NCBI GenBank assembly: GCA_003445095.1
Contig: DLVS01000535.1
Location: 1,113 to 17,200, forward strand
DNA: 16,088 nucleotides
Origin: Verrucomicrobiales bacterium
GTDB taxonomy: Bacteria; Verrucomicrobiota; Verrucomicrobiia; Limisphaerales; UBA9464
Direction of reading: 5' to 3'
Part shown: positions 9,807 to 16,088 of the stretch, piece by piece
How positions within the stretch are numbered: the stretch's first letter is position 1
Layout of the letters: every line of letters starts with the position of its first letter
Made by a program: the position numbers and the translations under genes
Notes under the pieces: generated by a model
What the model was told of the DNA's origin: nothing
Seen by the model: only the letters and a program-made list of their open reading frames with translations
Databases searched by the model: none

Positions 9807-11369
9807 CTACTTCGCCCCCAGATCTTTTCTCGGGAACAAGGGTTGCGGCGCTCCTACTTGGTGTCCCGCCACCAGGCCGCCCCACTTCGCCTTCGCCCAG
9901 CAAAATTCGTCGGCCGATAGGTTGAGCTGCGCGAAGATTTTGGCGGCCGTATCGGGAATGAACGGCGCTAGCAAAACGCCGAGGACGCGGCAAACCTCCA
10001 CGAGATTGTACAGCACGGCATCCAGACGCGCCGCTTGAGCCGGGTCGCGCGCCAGCTTAAACGGAGCCGTTTGTTCAACGTACAGATTGGCGCGCGTAAC
10101 GAGGGTCCAAATCGAGACCAAGGCGGCTTGGAGTTCATTCGCCCGAAGTTGCTCCGTCGCGTTCGCCACTGCGGCTTCGGTGTCACCGGCTAGTTCATCG
10201 GATCGCACGGGCACGACTCCGCCGCGATATTTGTTGAGCATGCTCAACGCGCGGTTCAACAAATTGCCCAGCCCATTGGCAAGCTCGGCGTTGTAGCGCG
10301 CGCGAAATCCTTCATCGGTCCAATTGCCGTCGGGGCCGATCGCCAGCTCGCGCACCACGTAATAACGGAACGCATCTAAGCCCCACTCAGTGATGACCTC
10401 GAGCGGGTCCACCACGTTGCCAGTGGATTTGCTAAGCTTAGCGCCATCCTTCTGCCACCAGCCGTGCGCGAGAATCGTTTTGGGCAACGGCGCGCCGAGG
10501 ACATGCAACATGATGGGCCAGTAGACGGCGTGAAACTTGACGATGTCTTTGCCGATGATGTGCAGGTCGGCCGGCCACGCCTCGAACGATGAACCAGTGC
10601 CTAGTGAGAGTCCGAGCGATCCTGCCACCGCCGGATCACCCAAAGACGCGGGCACCGAGACGTAATTAACCAGCGCGTCGAACCACACGTAGTTCACGTA
10701 GTCGGCATCGAACGGCAACGGAATGCCCCAGGTGAGTCGTGCGCGAGGGCGGCTGATGCACAGGTCTTCTAAGGGGCCAGTGCGAAGAAACCCGAGGACC
10801 TCATTCCGGCGCGCGGCGGGTTGAACGAAGTCGGGATGCGATTCCAGAAACTCGATCAACCACTGTTGGTGCTGCCCCATCTTGAAATACCAATTCTCTT
10901 CCTTAAGCCGTACCACTTCACCCCATTGCGGATCCCAAGTTCCATCGGGACGCTGGTCTTTGTCGGTCAGGAACGTCTCCTCCTTCACCGAATACCAGCC
11001 TTCGTAACCGGCCTTGTAAAAATGGCCACCCTCGTGCAAGCGACTGAGAAAGGCCGTCACGACTTTGTGATGGCGCGCCTGAGTGGTCCGGACGAAGTCA
11101 TCGTAGGAAAGTCCGAGGCGTCGGGCAAAATCTTCCCATTGAATGGCCAATTCATCGCAATAAATCTGAGGCAACTTGCCCTCGGCTTGCGCGGCTTGCT
11201 CGACCTTTTGACCATGTTCGTCGAGTCCAGTCAGGAAGAACACTTCTTCGCCCATTGCCCGTCGGGCGCGAGCGATCACATCGGCCACGACCATTTCGTA
11301 GGCGTGACCAAGATGAGGCGCGCCGTTGACGTAATAAATGGCAGTGGTGACGTAGAACTGTTTCGACAT
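9807..11369 (-). CDS. metG: Methionyl-tRNA synthetase
   Basis: A 520-residue class I aminoacyl-tRNA synthetase that charges tRNA-Met in the cytoplasm. The HIGH box appears as HLGH at residues 19-22, and the KMSKS loop as KLSKS at 311-315. [11 protein letters not shown] (45-55), [10 protein letters not shown] (227-236) and [15 protein letters not shown] (271-285) are typical MetRS segments. The connective peptide ([18 protein letters not shown]) has no zinc-binding cysteines, so this is a zinc-less type. There is no C-terminal EMAP/Trbp111 tRNA-binding domain. The frame extends upstream to 11501, but that extension (LARLSRSFHRR...) has no family resemblance, so the ATG at 11369 before [15 protein letters not shown] is preferred; no strong ribosome binding site is seen. 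It is divergent from apbE and upstream of rlmD. Confidence 0.95.
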   Translation of the reverse strand: MSKQFYVTTAIYYVNGAPHLGHAYEMVVADVIARARRAMGEEVFFLTGLDEHGQKVEQAAQAEGKLPQIYCDELAIQWEDFARRLGLSYDDFVRTTQARHHKVVTAFLSRLHEGGHFYKAGYEGWYSVKEETFLTDKDQRPDGTWDPQWGEVVRLKEENWYFKMGQHQQWLIEFLESHPDFVQPAARRNEVLGFLRTGPLEDLCISRPRARLTWGIPLPFDADYVNYVWFDALVNYVSVPASLGDPAVAGSLGLSLGTGSSFEAWPADLHIIGKDIVKFHAVYWPIMLHVLGAPLPKTILAHGWWQKDGAKLSKSTGNVVDPLEVITEWGLDAFRYYVVRELAIGPDGNWTDEGFRARYNAELANGLGNLLNRALSMLNKYRGGVVPVRSDELAGDTEAAVANATEQLRANELQAALVSIWTLVTRANLYVEQTAPFKLARDPAQAARLDAVLYNLVEVCRVLGVLLAPFIPDTAAKIFAQLNLSADEFCWAKAKWGGLVAGHQVGAPQPLFPRKDLGAK

Positions 11370-11477
11370 CGGCCCGGCAGCATGACCAAGGGTGCGTTTG
11401 AAGTCCAACCGCATGACTGGCTGCTCAGGACGATTCCCGGTCGAACACCTTCGAGCCCCCCGCAGTCGCCGATGGAA

Positions 11478-11513
11478 GGATCGGCTCAGCCTTGCTAACA
11501 AATTGGCCGATCC
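11478..11513. promoter_or_regulatory. 8-bp inverted repeat between metG and apbE
   Basis: GGATCGGC (11478-11485) and GCCGATCC (11506-11513) are perfect reverse complements separated by 20 bases, in the divergent metG-apbE gap. The position would suit an operator or a hairpin in the metG 5' leader. No T-box or SAM-riboswitch feature could be recognised. The function is unknown. Confidence 0.3.
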
Positions 11514-11540
11514 ACAAAACTGAGTCCGGAAGTCTCAAGC

Positions 11541-12680
11541 TTGTCCACTTCACATCAGGCAGTTCGAAACGATCAGACCCTCACTCGGCGGTGGCGGGTT
11601 AACTGCGTGGTTAATAAAGTCAATCGTCGGCGGGCACTGGTCGGTGGAGCCGGAAGGTCGTTCCTCGGAATCTTCGCCGTCTGGGTGTGCCTTGCCTCAC
11701 TGGGGTGTACCACTCGATCCGACCGCGCCACTACCCGCTTCGAATTTGAGCGCGCTCAAATGGGATTACCCTTCCGACTCGTGCTCTACACACCTGACGG
11801 GGCGACCGCCACCAACGCGGCTGAGGCCGTGTGGACTCGGATCTCGGATCTCAACGCCATCCTCAGCGACTACGAGGCCGAGTCTGAGCTGAGCCGTCTT
11901 TCGCGGTCCGCTGGGACTGGCCAATGGATTGCCCTAAGCCCGGATTTGGCGCATGTCTTAACCACGGCAGGAGAAGTTTCGCGGCGTTCAACCGGAGCCT
12001 TCGACGTTACCGTGGGTCCGGAAGTTCAGCTCTGGCGTCGGGCGCGACGGCAGCGCGAGCTGCCTTCGCCCGAGGTGTTGGCGCGCGCGCGGGAGGCCAC
12101 GGGATGGACTAATCTGCTGTTGCGGCACCGCGCCTCGGCTTGGGAAGCGCAATTGGTGCGTCCGGGAATGCGTTTGGACCTGGGAGGTATCGCCAAGGGT
12201 TATGCCTTGGATGAAGCCGCCAAAGTTCTGCGCGGCCGAAATCTCCCCCGGTTCCTTATTTCGGGTAGCGGCGACATGGTCGCCGGCGAGCCACCACCCG
12301 GAGAATCGGGATGGCGAATCGAAGTCGGCGTCTTCGATGTCACCAATGCGCCTCCGCCTCGATTTGTCTCGTTGCGAAATGTCGGGCTCGCGACTTCGGG
12401 CGATACGTTTCAGCGCGCGGAGATTGGCGGGGTCCGTTATTCGCACATCGTCAATCCTCACACCGGAATTGGGCTTACCGACCACCGGTTGGTCACGGTG
12501 ATTGCGCGAAACGGGATGATTGCCGACGCGTTGTCCACTGCCTCCAGCGTGCTCGAACCGAAAGTGGCGTTGAAGCTGGCGAATGAGTTTCAAGCCGAAC
12601 TGCTGATTTTGCGGGAGCCGGCGGATAGCATCGAAGAACTCGCGTCACCTGGGTTTAGGCGATGGCTGAACACGCCCTAA
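11541..12680 (+). CDS. apbE: ApbE-family FAD:protein FMN transferase, predicted lipoprotein
   Basis: A 379-residue protein that would attach FMN from FAD to a threonine of a target flavoprotein outside the cytoplasmic membrane. A basic NRRR stretch (28-31) precedes a hydrophobic segment (about 41-52) and a lipobox LASLGC with C56 as the predicted lipidated cysteine. The RRR could also suit Tat export. Family motifs are RLDLGGIAKGYALDEA (211-226), ISGSGDM (240-246), YSHIVNPHTG (300-309) and GMIADALSTA (325-334), the last with probable metal ligands D329 and T333. The TTG at 11541 has GGAAG eight bases upstream. A GTG at 11607 is the alternative start and would still keep the signal sequence. 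No FMN-binding target (NqrC, RnfG) is in the window. It converges on the next gene with 11 bases between stop codons. Confidence 0.92.
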   Translation: MSTSHQAVRNDQTLTRRWRVNCVVNKVNRRRALVGGAGRSFLGIFAVWVCLASLGCTTRSDRATTRFEFERAQMGLPFRLVLYTPDGATATNAAEAVWTRISDLNAILSDYEAESELSRLSRSAGTGQWIALSPDLAHVLTTAGEVSRRSTGAFDVTVGPEVQLWRRARRQRELPSPEVLARAREATGWTNLLLRHRASAWEAQLVRPGMRLDLGGIAKGYALDEAAKVLRGRNLPRFLISGSGDMVAGEPPPGESGWRIEVGVFDVTNAPPPRFVSLRNVGLATSGDTFQRAEIGGVRYSHIVNPHTGIGLTDHRLVTVIARNGMIADALSTASSVLEPKVALKLANEFQAELLILREPADSIEELASPGFRRWLNTP

Positions 12681-12691
12681 TCTTAATTACT

Positions 12692-13444
12692 TCACCGCCC
12701 GTCAAGCCGCGCCAAACCCGACTTCCCTGAAAGTTCGCAGCGCAACTCATCCGCCACCTTCGACTTCGGGTCAATGGCCAAGCCCGCTTCCCACAGTTCG
12801 CGAGCCCGTTTCTTTTCCCCCCAACGATGATGAGCAAAGCCATGGTAAAGATACACGTACTGCCGGAAGTCAGCCGCAAATTCGCCACGCTCCGCCCGCG
12901 TCTGCAACCATTCGAAGTCGGTGCGAACGACCTCCCGACGCTGAAACCGGTCGGGCAAAAACATGTTGTTGCTCGCGCGCGTGAAGCGGGCATCGGGATC
13001 GTCGGGATTCTCGCTGAGGGCAGCATCCATCAGTGCCATCCCTTCGTGCACGCGCCGAAGTTTCGCGCCGAACCAGAATGGTTCCCGAGCGCTCATGATG
13101 ATCGCGCTGCCAAGCAAAGTTCGGGCGAAGGTATTCGTGGGTTGTTGCTTAAGCGCAGTCTCCAAACAGGTTCGGGCTTGCTTCAACTTAGCCGGTGCCT
13201 CATCGCCGCCCAGTCCCGCCTCATTGTGATACTCCAGCGCGACCCGCACCAAAACCGCTACGTTGGTGGGGTCAGCGGCCAGTCGAGCTTCGAGACCGGC
13301 GAGATCGGACGGAAGCGACGGACTGCCGTCGGCTGTTGCCCCCGCGAAACTTCGGAGTGCCGAGAACAGACAAAGGACTGCGATTATCTTTAGATCACCC
13401 AGCGGCACACCAGCGATTGAAGATCGGCAACGTTGGCGGGTCAA
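12692..13444 (-). CDS. Secreted TPR-like protein of unknown function
   Basis: A 250-residue protein not recognised as a named family. Residues about 18-36 (LKIIAVLCLFSALRSFAGA) form a signal peptide. The mature part is alpha-helical with TPR-like spacing: LAGLEARLAADPTNVAVLVRV, KLKQARTCLETALKQQPTN, EGMALMDAALSENPDDPDAR and ARELWEAGLAIDPKSKVADE. A central segment (SAREPFWFGAKLRRVHEGM, then NNMFLPDRFQRREVVRTDFE) separates the repeats and may be the functional part. Inferred location is the periplasm, with a role in protein interaction. The listed start is the TTG at 13444; a GTG at 13408 gives a more compact signal peptide (VPLGDLKIIAV) and is equally possible. No catalytic motif is seen. Confidence 0.7.
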   Translation of the reverse strand: MTRQRCRSSIAGVPLGDLKIIAVLCLFSALRSFAGATADGSPSLPSDLAGLEARLAADPTNVAVLVRVALEYHNEAGLGGDEAPAKLKQARTCLETALKQQPTNTFARTLLGSAIIMSAREPFWFGAKLRRVHEGMALMDAALSENPDDPDARFTRASNNMFLPDRFQRREVVRTDFEWLQTRAERGEFAADFRQYVYLYHGFAHHRWGEKKRARELWEAGLAIDPKSKVADELRCELSGKSGLARLDGR

Positions 13445-13467
13445 ATAGGCAGGCGAAGCGCGGTGGT

Positions 13468-13857
13468 TTAGAGTGCCTTCAAACGTAGCCCCACGGCGGC
13501 CGCCAGCGCGCCCTGCCTGGTGTCAAACGTCAGGAAATCTCGCGCCCCAAGTACGAGTGCGGAAGCAACATGAAGGATATCAAGACTGCGAGTGCCGAGA
13601 GTAGCGGAGTAGGCAGCGCTGAGTCGCTCAGCCTCCAGCAACACCTCGGGCCAGTATGGTTCCGCGGATGCAAACACGTCGGACGACAGGTCGGAGAGCA
13701 TGGCCTGAAGAGCGCTTCTGAACTGGCGCGGTTTCCCAACTGGCAATCCAAGCCTAATTTCGGGCACCGAAGTTACTGACGTCTCTCCAAGTTTCATTTC
13801 GACTAACGACCCTCCACCGCATGAAACATGGTCTCCCTTTTGGTCTGGGCGACTCAT
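13468..13857 (-). pseudogene. N-terminally truncated PIN-domain (VapC-like) gene
   Basis: The 129-residue frame ends with the C-terminal half of a PIN toxin: EAERLSAAYSATLGTRSLDI, HVASALVLGARDFLTFDTRQ, then ALAAAVGL. D93 (SLDILH) and D112 (TFDTRQ) correspond to the distal acidic residues of the PIN RNase site. The first 40 or so residues (SRPDQKGDHVSCGGGSLVEM onward) are not PIN-like: the initial LDTSVLL/LDSS motif with the first catalytic Asp is absent, and only 35 bases separate this start from the divergent next gene, so there is no room for it. The gene is therefore probably a remnant lacking RNase activity. No antitoxin gene is adjacent. An intact but divergent PIN protein cannot be excluded. 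Confidence 0.6.
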
Positions 13858-13876
13858 CCCGAATTCCGTTTTGCAG

Positions 13877-14002
13877 CCGCTAATCTTCGCTGATGAGCGC
13901 TAATCTGAAGCACCTGAGATCAAAGGATCTGACGATTTCCTCCCGATGCCTTCCCTCCGTGACCTCCTGTCATCACCGAAGATCAGCGTATATTAGCGGT
14001 TC
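13877..14002. repeat. 10-bp-phased CGCTRAT heptamers in inverted clusters
   Basis: Three copies of CGCTRAT start at 13878, 13888 and 13898, exactly 10 bases apart (CGCTAAT, CGCTGAT, CGCTAAT). Two copies on the opposite strand, ATCAGCG at 13982-13988 and ATTAGCG at 13992-13998, are also 10 bases apart. The outer parts form an inverted repeat (CCGCTAATnTnCGCTGAT). The clusters flank the region where the DUF2330 gene must start. They could be an operator array or the ends of a small dispersed repeat; I recall similar ATCAGCG/ATTAGCG strings in verrucomicrobial intergenic DNA but cannot verify it. Confidence 0.55.
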
Positions 14003-15710
14003 AAAATCAACGTTCGGACTCATCCATGTATTCGCCGTGCTCTGGTTGTTCTCCGTCCTCCTTGGAGTCCGGACTTTTGCCGACGGGAAGGTTTTTCCTT
14101 CTGTAGCCTATCCGCTGGAGGTGCGCATTCCGGATCAACGGGCGCTGCTGTGGTGGTCGAATGGCGTGGAACGGCTGATCGTTGAGACCCGCTTCACTGG
14201 TCAAGGAACCAACTTCGCTTGGGTCGTCCCGCTGCCCGCAGTTCCCAAAGTTGAGGCGGCGAGCCCGGGCTTGTTTCCCACGCTCACTCTTTTGCTGCGC
14301 CCCAAGGTCATTCACGCGCCGACGGGTTGGTGGCGGTTCGGGTTATTCCTCGCGGGGCTGCTCTGGTTGCTGCTCACGGTGCGGACTGATGGGCAAATGC
14401 GATGGAGTGATTGGTTAGCGGTCATCGCCATGGCTTTCGGGGCGACTGGCTCCGGCATCGTTGCTTCAAATCTTTTTGGTGTCCTGGTCGGTGTAATCGG
14501 AGCATTCGGTGCATATAAGGCACGGACTAGCGGAATAAAGCTCGTCCATGTCAGTTTGATCATACTGTTGCTCGTCTTGGTTGCCGGTTTCTTACTACCT
14601 AGCCTGGCCACCGCCAAGGCCGGTGGATCGAGCGAACAAGTGGAAATCTTGGATCGCCAGCTCGTGGGGGCGTTCGATTCAACGACGATCACCGGAAAGG
14701 ATGCCGGCGCGCTACGGTCCTGGCTCAACACGAACGGCTATGCGTTGCCGCCCGCCACTGAACCAGTGATCGCCGACTATTTGCGCGAAGGTTGGGTGTT
14801 TGTGGCCAGCAAGGTTCGCCGGAACCAGTCGCGATCCGAAACCAATTCCCTGCACCCGCTTAGTTTTACCTTCGCCGCCAAAGCACCCGTCTATCCGCTG
14901 CGCCTCACGGGCGTCGGCAATGGCAACCTTGAGGTGGACCTGTTTGTCCTTGGCCCCGAGCGAGCCCAAGCGAATGGGTTCATCGTGCGCGACTGCCGAC
15001 AGCCGGATTACCCGCTCAGCCGTCTGGCGGAGGACGAGAGCTGGTACCCTCAGCCTGAGACGCTGCCGATGGTTCACGAAGGCTTGCGTCAGGTAGCCCC
15101 GCACGGGGCCTATGTGACTCGTCTCGAGGGAAGGTTAACGTCAAGACAGATGCGTGACGACGCAGTCATTCATTGGGATGGGACTAGCGAAGTCAGGGAC
15201 GTACGCTACAGCGCTCACGGCGCCTGGGTCTCTTCGATCAACTGGACCGTCAATGCATTCTGCCTCTTTGTCGTGGGTGTGGCCGTCTCTTCGCGGGTGC
15301 GTGGACAAGAGGCGGGACGATATTTCCAATCGATCTTGATTGCGGGTATGGTCGCGGCGATCACGACTGGACTGTTCTATTCCCGACTGTCGGTGGTGCC
15401 CGTGACGATGGAGAAGCCGTGGGTTCGCCGCACTGACGCCAAAAACCAACAGTTACTCATTCGTATGGCCATTATGGACGAGCTGGATACTAACGCACCG
15501 GTCACGCTCGAGGCCGTTCGAGTGGCGATTCAGCGCGGCCTGCCGTTTCATCTGGCGCAATACTCCAAAAACGTTCGACGCATCCCGACTTTTCAGATCC
15601 GAGAGGAAGATTCGCCCTACAACTATTCTCTCCGCGGCGTTTCTAACGGCGTCGAACTTCTTCTGTACGATCAAATCGGACGCGCTGCGGTACATCGAAT
15701 TCCAGAGTGA
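13893..15710 (+). CDS. DUF2330-domain membrane protein
   Basis: A 605-residue frame. Residues 42-60 are a signal or anchor segment, followed by the start of DUF2330: DGKVFP (64-69), IPDQRALLWWSNGVERLIVE (79-98) and NFAWVVPLPAVP (107-118). The rest of DUF2330 resumes at about 249 (QVEILDRQLVGAFDSTTITG, then LRSWLNTNGYALPP and VIADYLREGWVFVASKVR). Between the parts, residues about 145-236 carry about four membrane helices. Two further helices lie near 450-468 and 480-496, and the tail has a charged EEDSPYNYSL segment (571-580). The function of DUF2330 is unknown. The ATG at 13893 is the only ATG in the N-terminal part of the frame but lies inside the heptamer repeats, and residues 1-40 look non-native. 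A GTG at 14037 is a plausible later start. A DUF2157 gene follows on the same strand after 205 bases. Confidence 0.8.
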   Translation: MSANLKHLRSKDLTISSRCLPSVTSCHHRRSAYISGSKSTFGLIHVFAVLWLFSVLLGVRTFADGKVFPSVAYPLEVRIPDQRALLWWSNGVERLIVETRFTGQGTNFAWVVPLPAVPKVEAASPGLFPTLTLLLRPKVIHAPTGWWRFGLFLAGLLWLLLTVRTDGQMRWSDWLAVIAMAFGATGSGIVASNLFGVLVGVIGAFGAYKARTSGIKLVHVSLIILLLVLVAGFLLPSLATAKAGGSSEQVEILDRQLVGAFDSTTITGKDAGALRSWLNTNGYALPPATEPVIADYLREGWVFVASKVRRNQSRSETNSLHPLSFTFAAKAPVYPLRLTGVGNGNLEVDLFVLGPERAQANGFIVRDCRQPDYPLSRLAEDESWYPQPETLPMVHEGLRQVAPHGAYVTRLEGRLTSRQMRDDAVIHWDGTSEVRDVRYSAHGAWVSSINWTVNAFCLFVVGVAVSSRVRGQEAGRYFQSILIAGMVAAITTGLFYSRLSVVPVTMEKPWVRRTDAKNQQLLIRMAIMDELDTNAPVTLEAVRVAIQRGLPFHLAQYSKNVRRIPTFQIREEDSPYNYSLRGVSNGVELLLYDQIGRAAVHRIPE

Positions 15711-15725
15711 GACCCAGACGGGTCT
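15710..15725 (+). terminator. Weak hairpin after the DUF2330 gene
   Basis: AGACCC (15710-15715) and GGGTCT (15720-15725) form a perfect 6-bp stem with a 4-base loop right at the stop codon. No T run follows (GTCCCAC), so intrinsic termination is doubtful. A second perfect stem, CAGCCG (15773-15778) with CGGCTG (15783-15788) and a GGGG loop, lies further on in the same gap and could be a REP-type palindrome. Confidence 0.3.
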
Positions 15726-15915
15726 GTCCCACGGCGGCCACCAAGCGGGCGAGGGCGCTCGCTGGACGCCGACAGCCGGGGGCGGCTGGCCCACTAGAGT
15801 TCCAGCGCGCCCGGAGGCGTTCACCAAAAGTGGGTGCAAGCTTTGGTTGATAGTTCGCCGACCGGGCAGATAGGTTAGGTCACTAACAAGTCCCAATAGG
15901 CCCAAGAAAATCAGA

Positions 15916-16088
15916 ATGAAAGCCGTTGATATTGAAAAAATCCACGAAGCCGGACTCATCTCCGACGACCAACTCGCCGCGATCATTGCGCACTTCAAGC
16001 TCAACCGGGAGACCAACCGATTCCTGATTATTTTGGGAGTGATCGGAGCGATCTTGGTTTCCGCGGGAATAATTCTGCTGGTGTCCAC
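15916..16088 (+). CDS. DUF2157-type membrane protein, N-terminal fragment
   Basis: The first 57 residues of a protein running off the window. A helical start (MKAVDIEKIHEAGLISDDQL, AAIIAHFKL) is followed by a hydrophobic segment (FLIILGVIGAILVSAGIILL). The combination of a G-x-I/L-S-x-x-Q-x-x-x-I motif and a first helix with LGxxGAxLxxxGIILL is the usual N-terminus of DUF2157 (predicted membrane proteins of unknown function). Such genes often sit beside GDYXXLXY-domain genes, which would lie beyond the edge. The start ATG at 15916 has only a weak AGAAAATC upstream. Confidence 0.7.
   Translation, partial: MKAVDIEKIHEAGLISDDQLAAIIAHFKLNRETNRFLIILGVIGAILVSAGIILLVS

Noticed and set aside
15453..16088. 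Minus-strand frame of 211 residues running to the window edge
   Set aside because: It is antisense to the DUF2330 C-terminus and to the DUF2157 N-terminus, both of which show family features on the plus strand.

Overview
The window looks like chromosomal DNA from a GC-rich member of Verrucomicrobiota, probably a soil or freshwater Pedosphaera/Limisphaerales-type lineage. The evidence is a PSD1 (DUF1549/DUF1553) cytochrome-c protein, a membrane-anchored TPR plus FG-GAP/ASPIC-like protein, a DUF2330 protein, and several kinds of dispersed palindromic repeats in the gaps. This assignment is from family content only; no rRNA or tRNA gene is visible.

Layout, left to right. 1-2885 (minus) is the N-terminal 961 residues of a membrane-anchored TPR/beta-propeller protein whose C-terminus lies outside the window. 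A two-hairpin repeat fills the gap before glucokinase (glk, 3089-4099, minus). The 638-base gap 4100-4737 has no intact gene. It holds a decayed transposase fragment and a nested set of inverted repeats. Next come a 1133-residue secreted PSD1 protein (4738-8139, minus), an RlmD-type rRNA m5U methyltransferase (8385-9551, minus) and methionyl-tRNA synthetase (metG, 9807-11369, minus), with a second palindromic doublet between rlmD and metG. apbE, encoding a lipoprotein flavin transferase (11541-12680, plus), diverges from metG and converges on a secreted TPR-type protein (12692-13444, minus). An N-terminally truncated PIN-domain gene (13468-13857, minus) follows. The right end holds a DUF2330 membrane protein (13893-15710, plus) and the start of a DUF2157 membrane protein (15916 to the edge, plus).

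How the genes relate. This is mostly a mosaic of one- and two-gene units, not one pathway. glk, metG and rlmD are housekeeping genes. The PSD1 protein, the TPR/propeller protein, ApbE, the small TPR protein and DUF2330 are exported or membrane proteins. The PSD1 gene lacks its usual DUF1501 neighbour on the downstream side.

The most interesting signal is in the gaps. Two loci (4536-4669 and 9581-9752) each carry two inverted copies of a palindromic unit starting TTTGGAGTGCG. Across the four units, the two variable stem positions change together with their partners (CC/GG, GA/TC, CC/GG, GT/AC). That pattern indicates a selected hairpin and resembles REP doublets (REPINs). A separate array of 10-bp-phased CGCTRAT heptamers lies between the PIN remnant and the DUF2330 gene.
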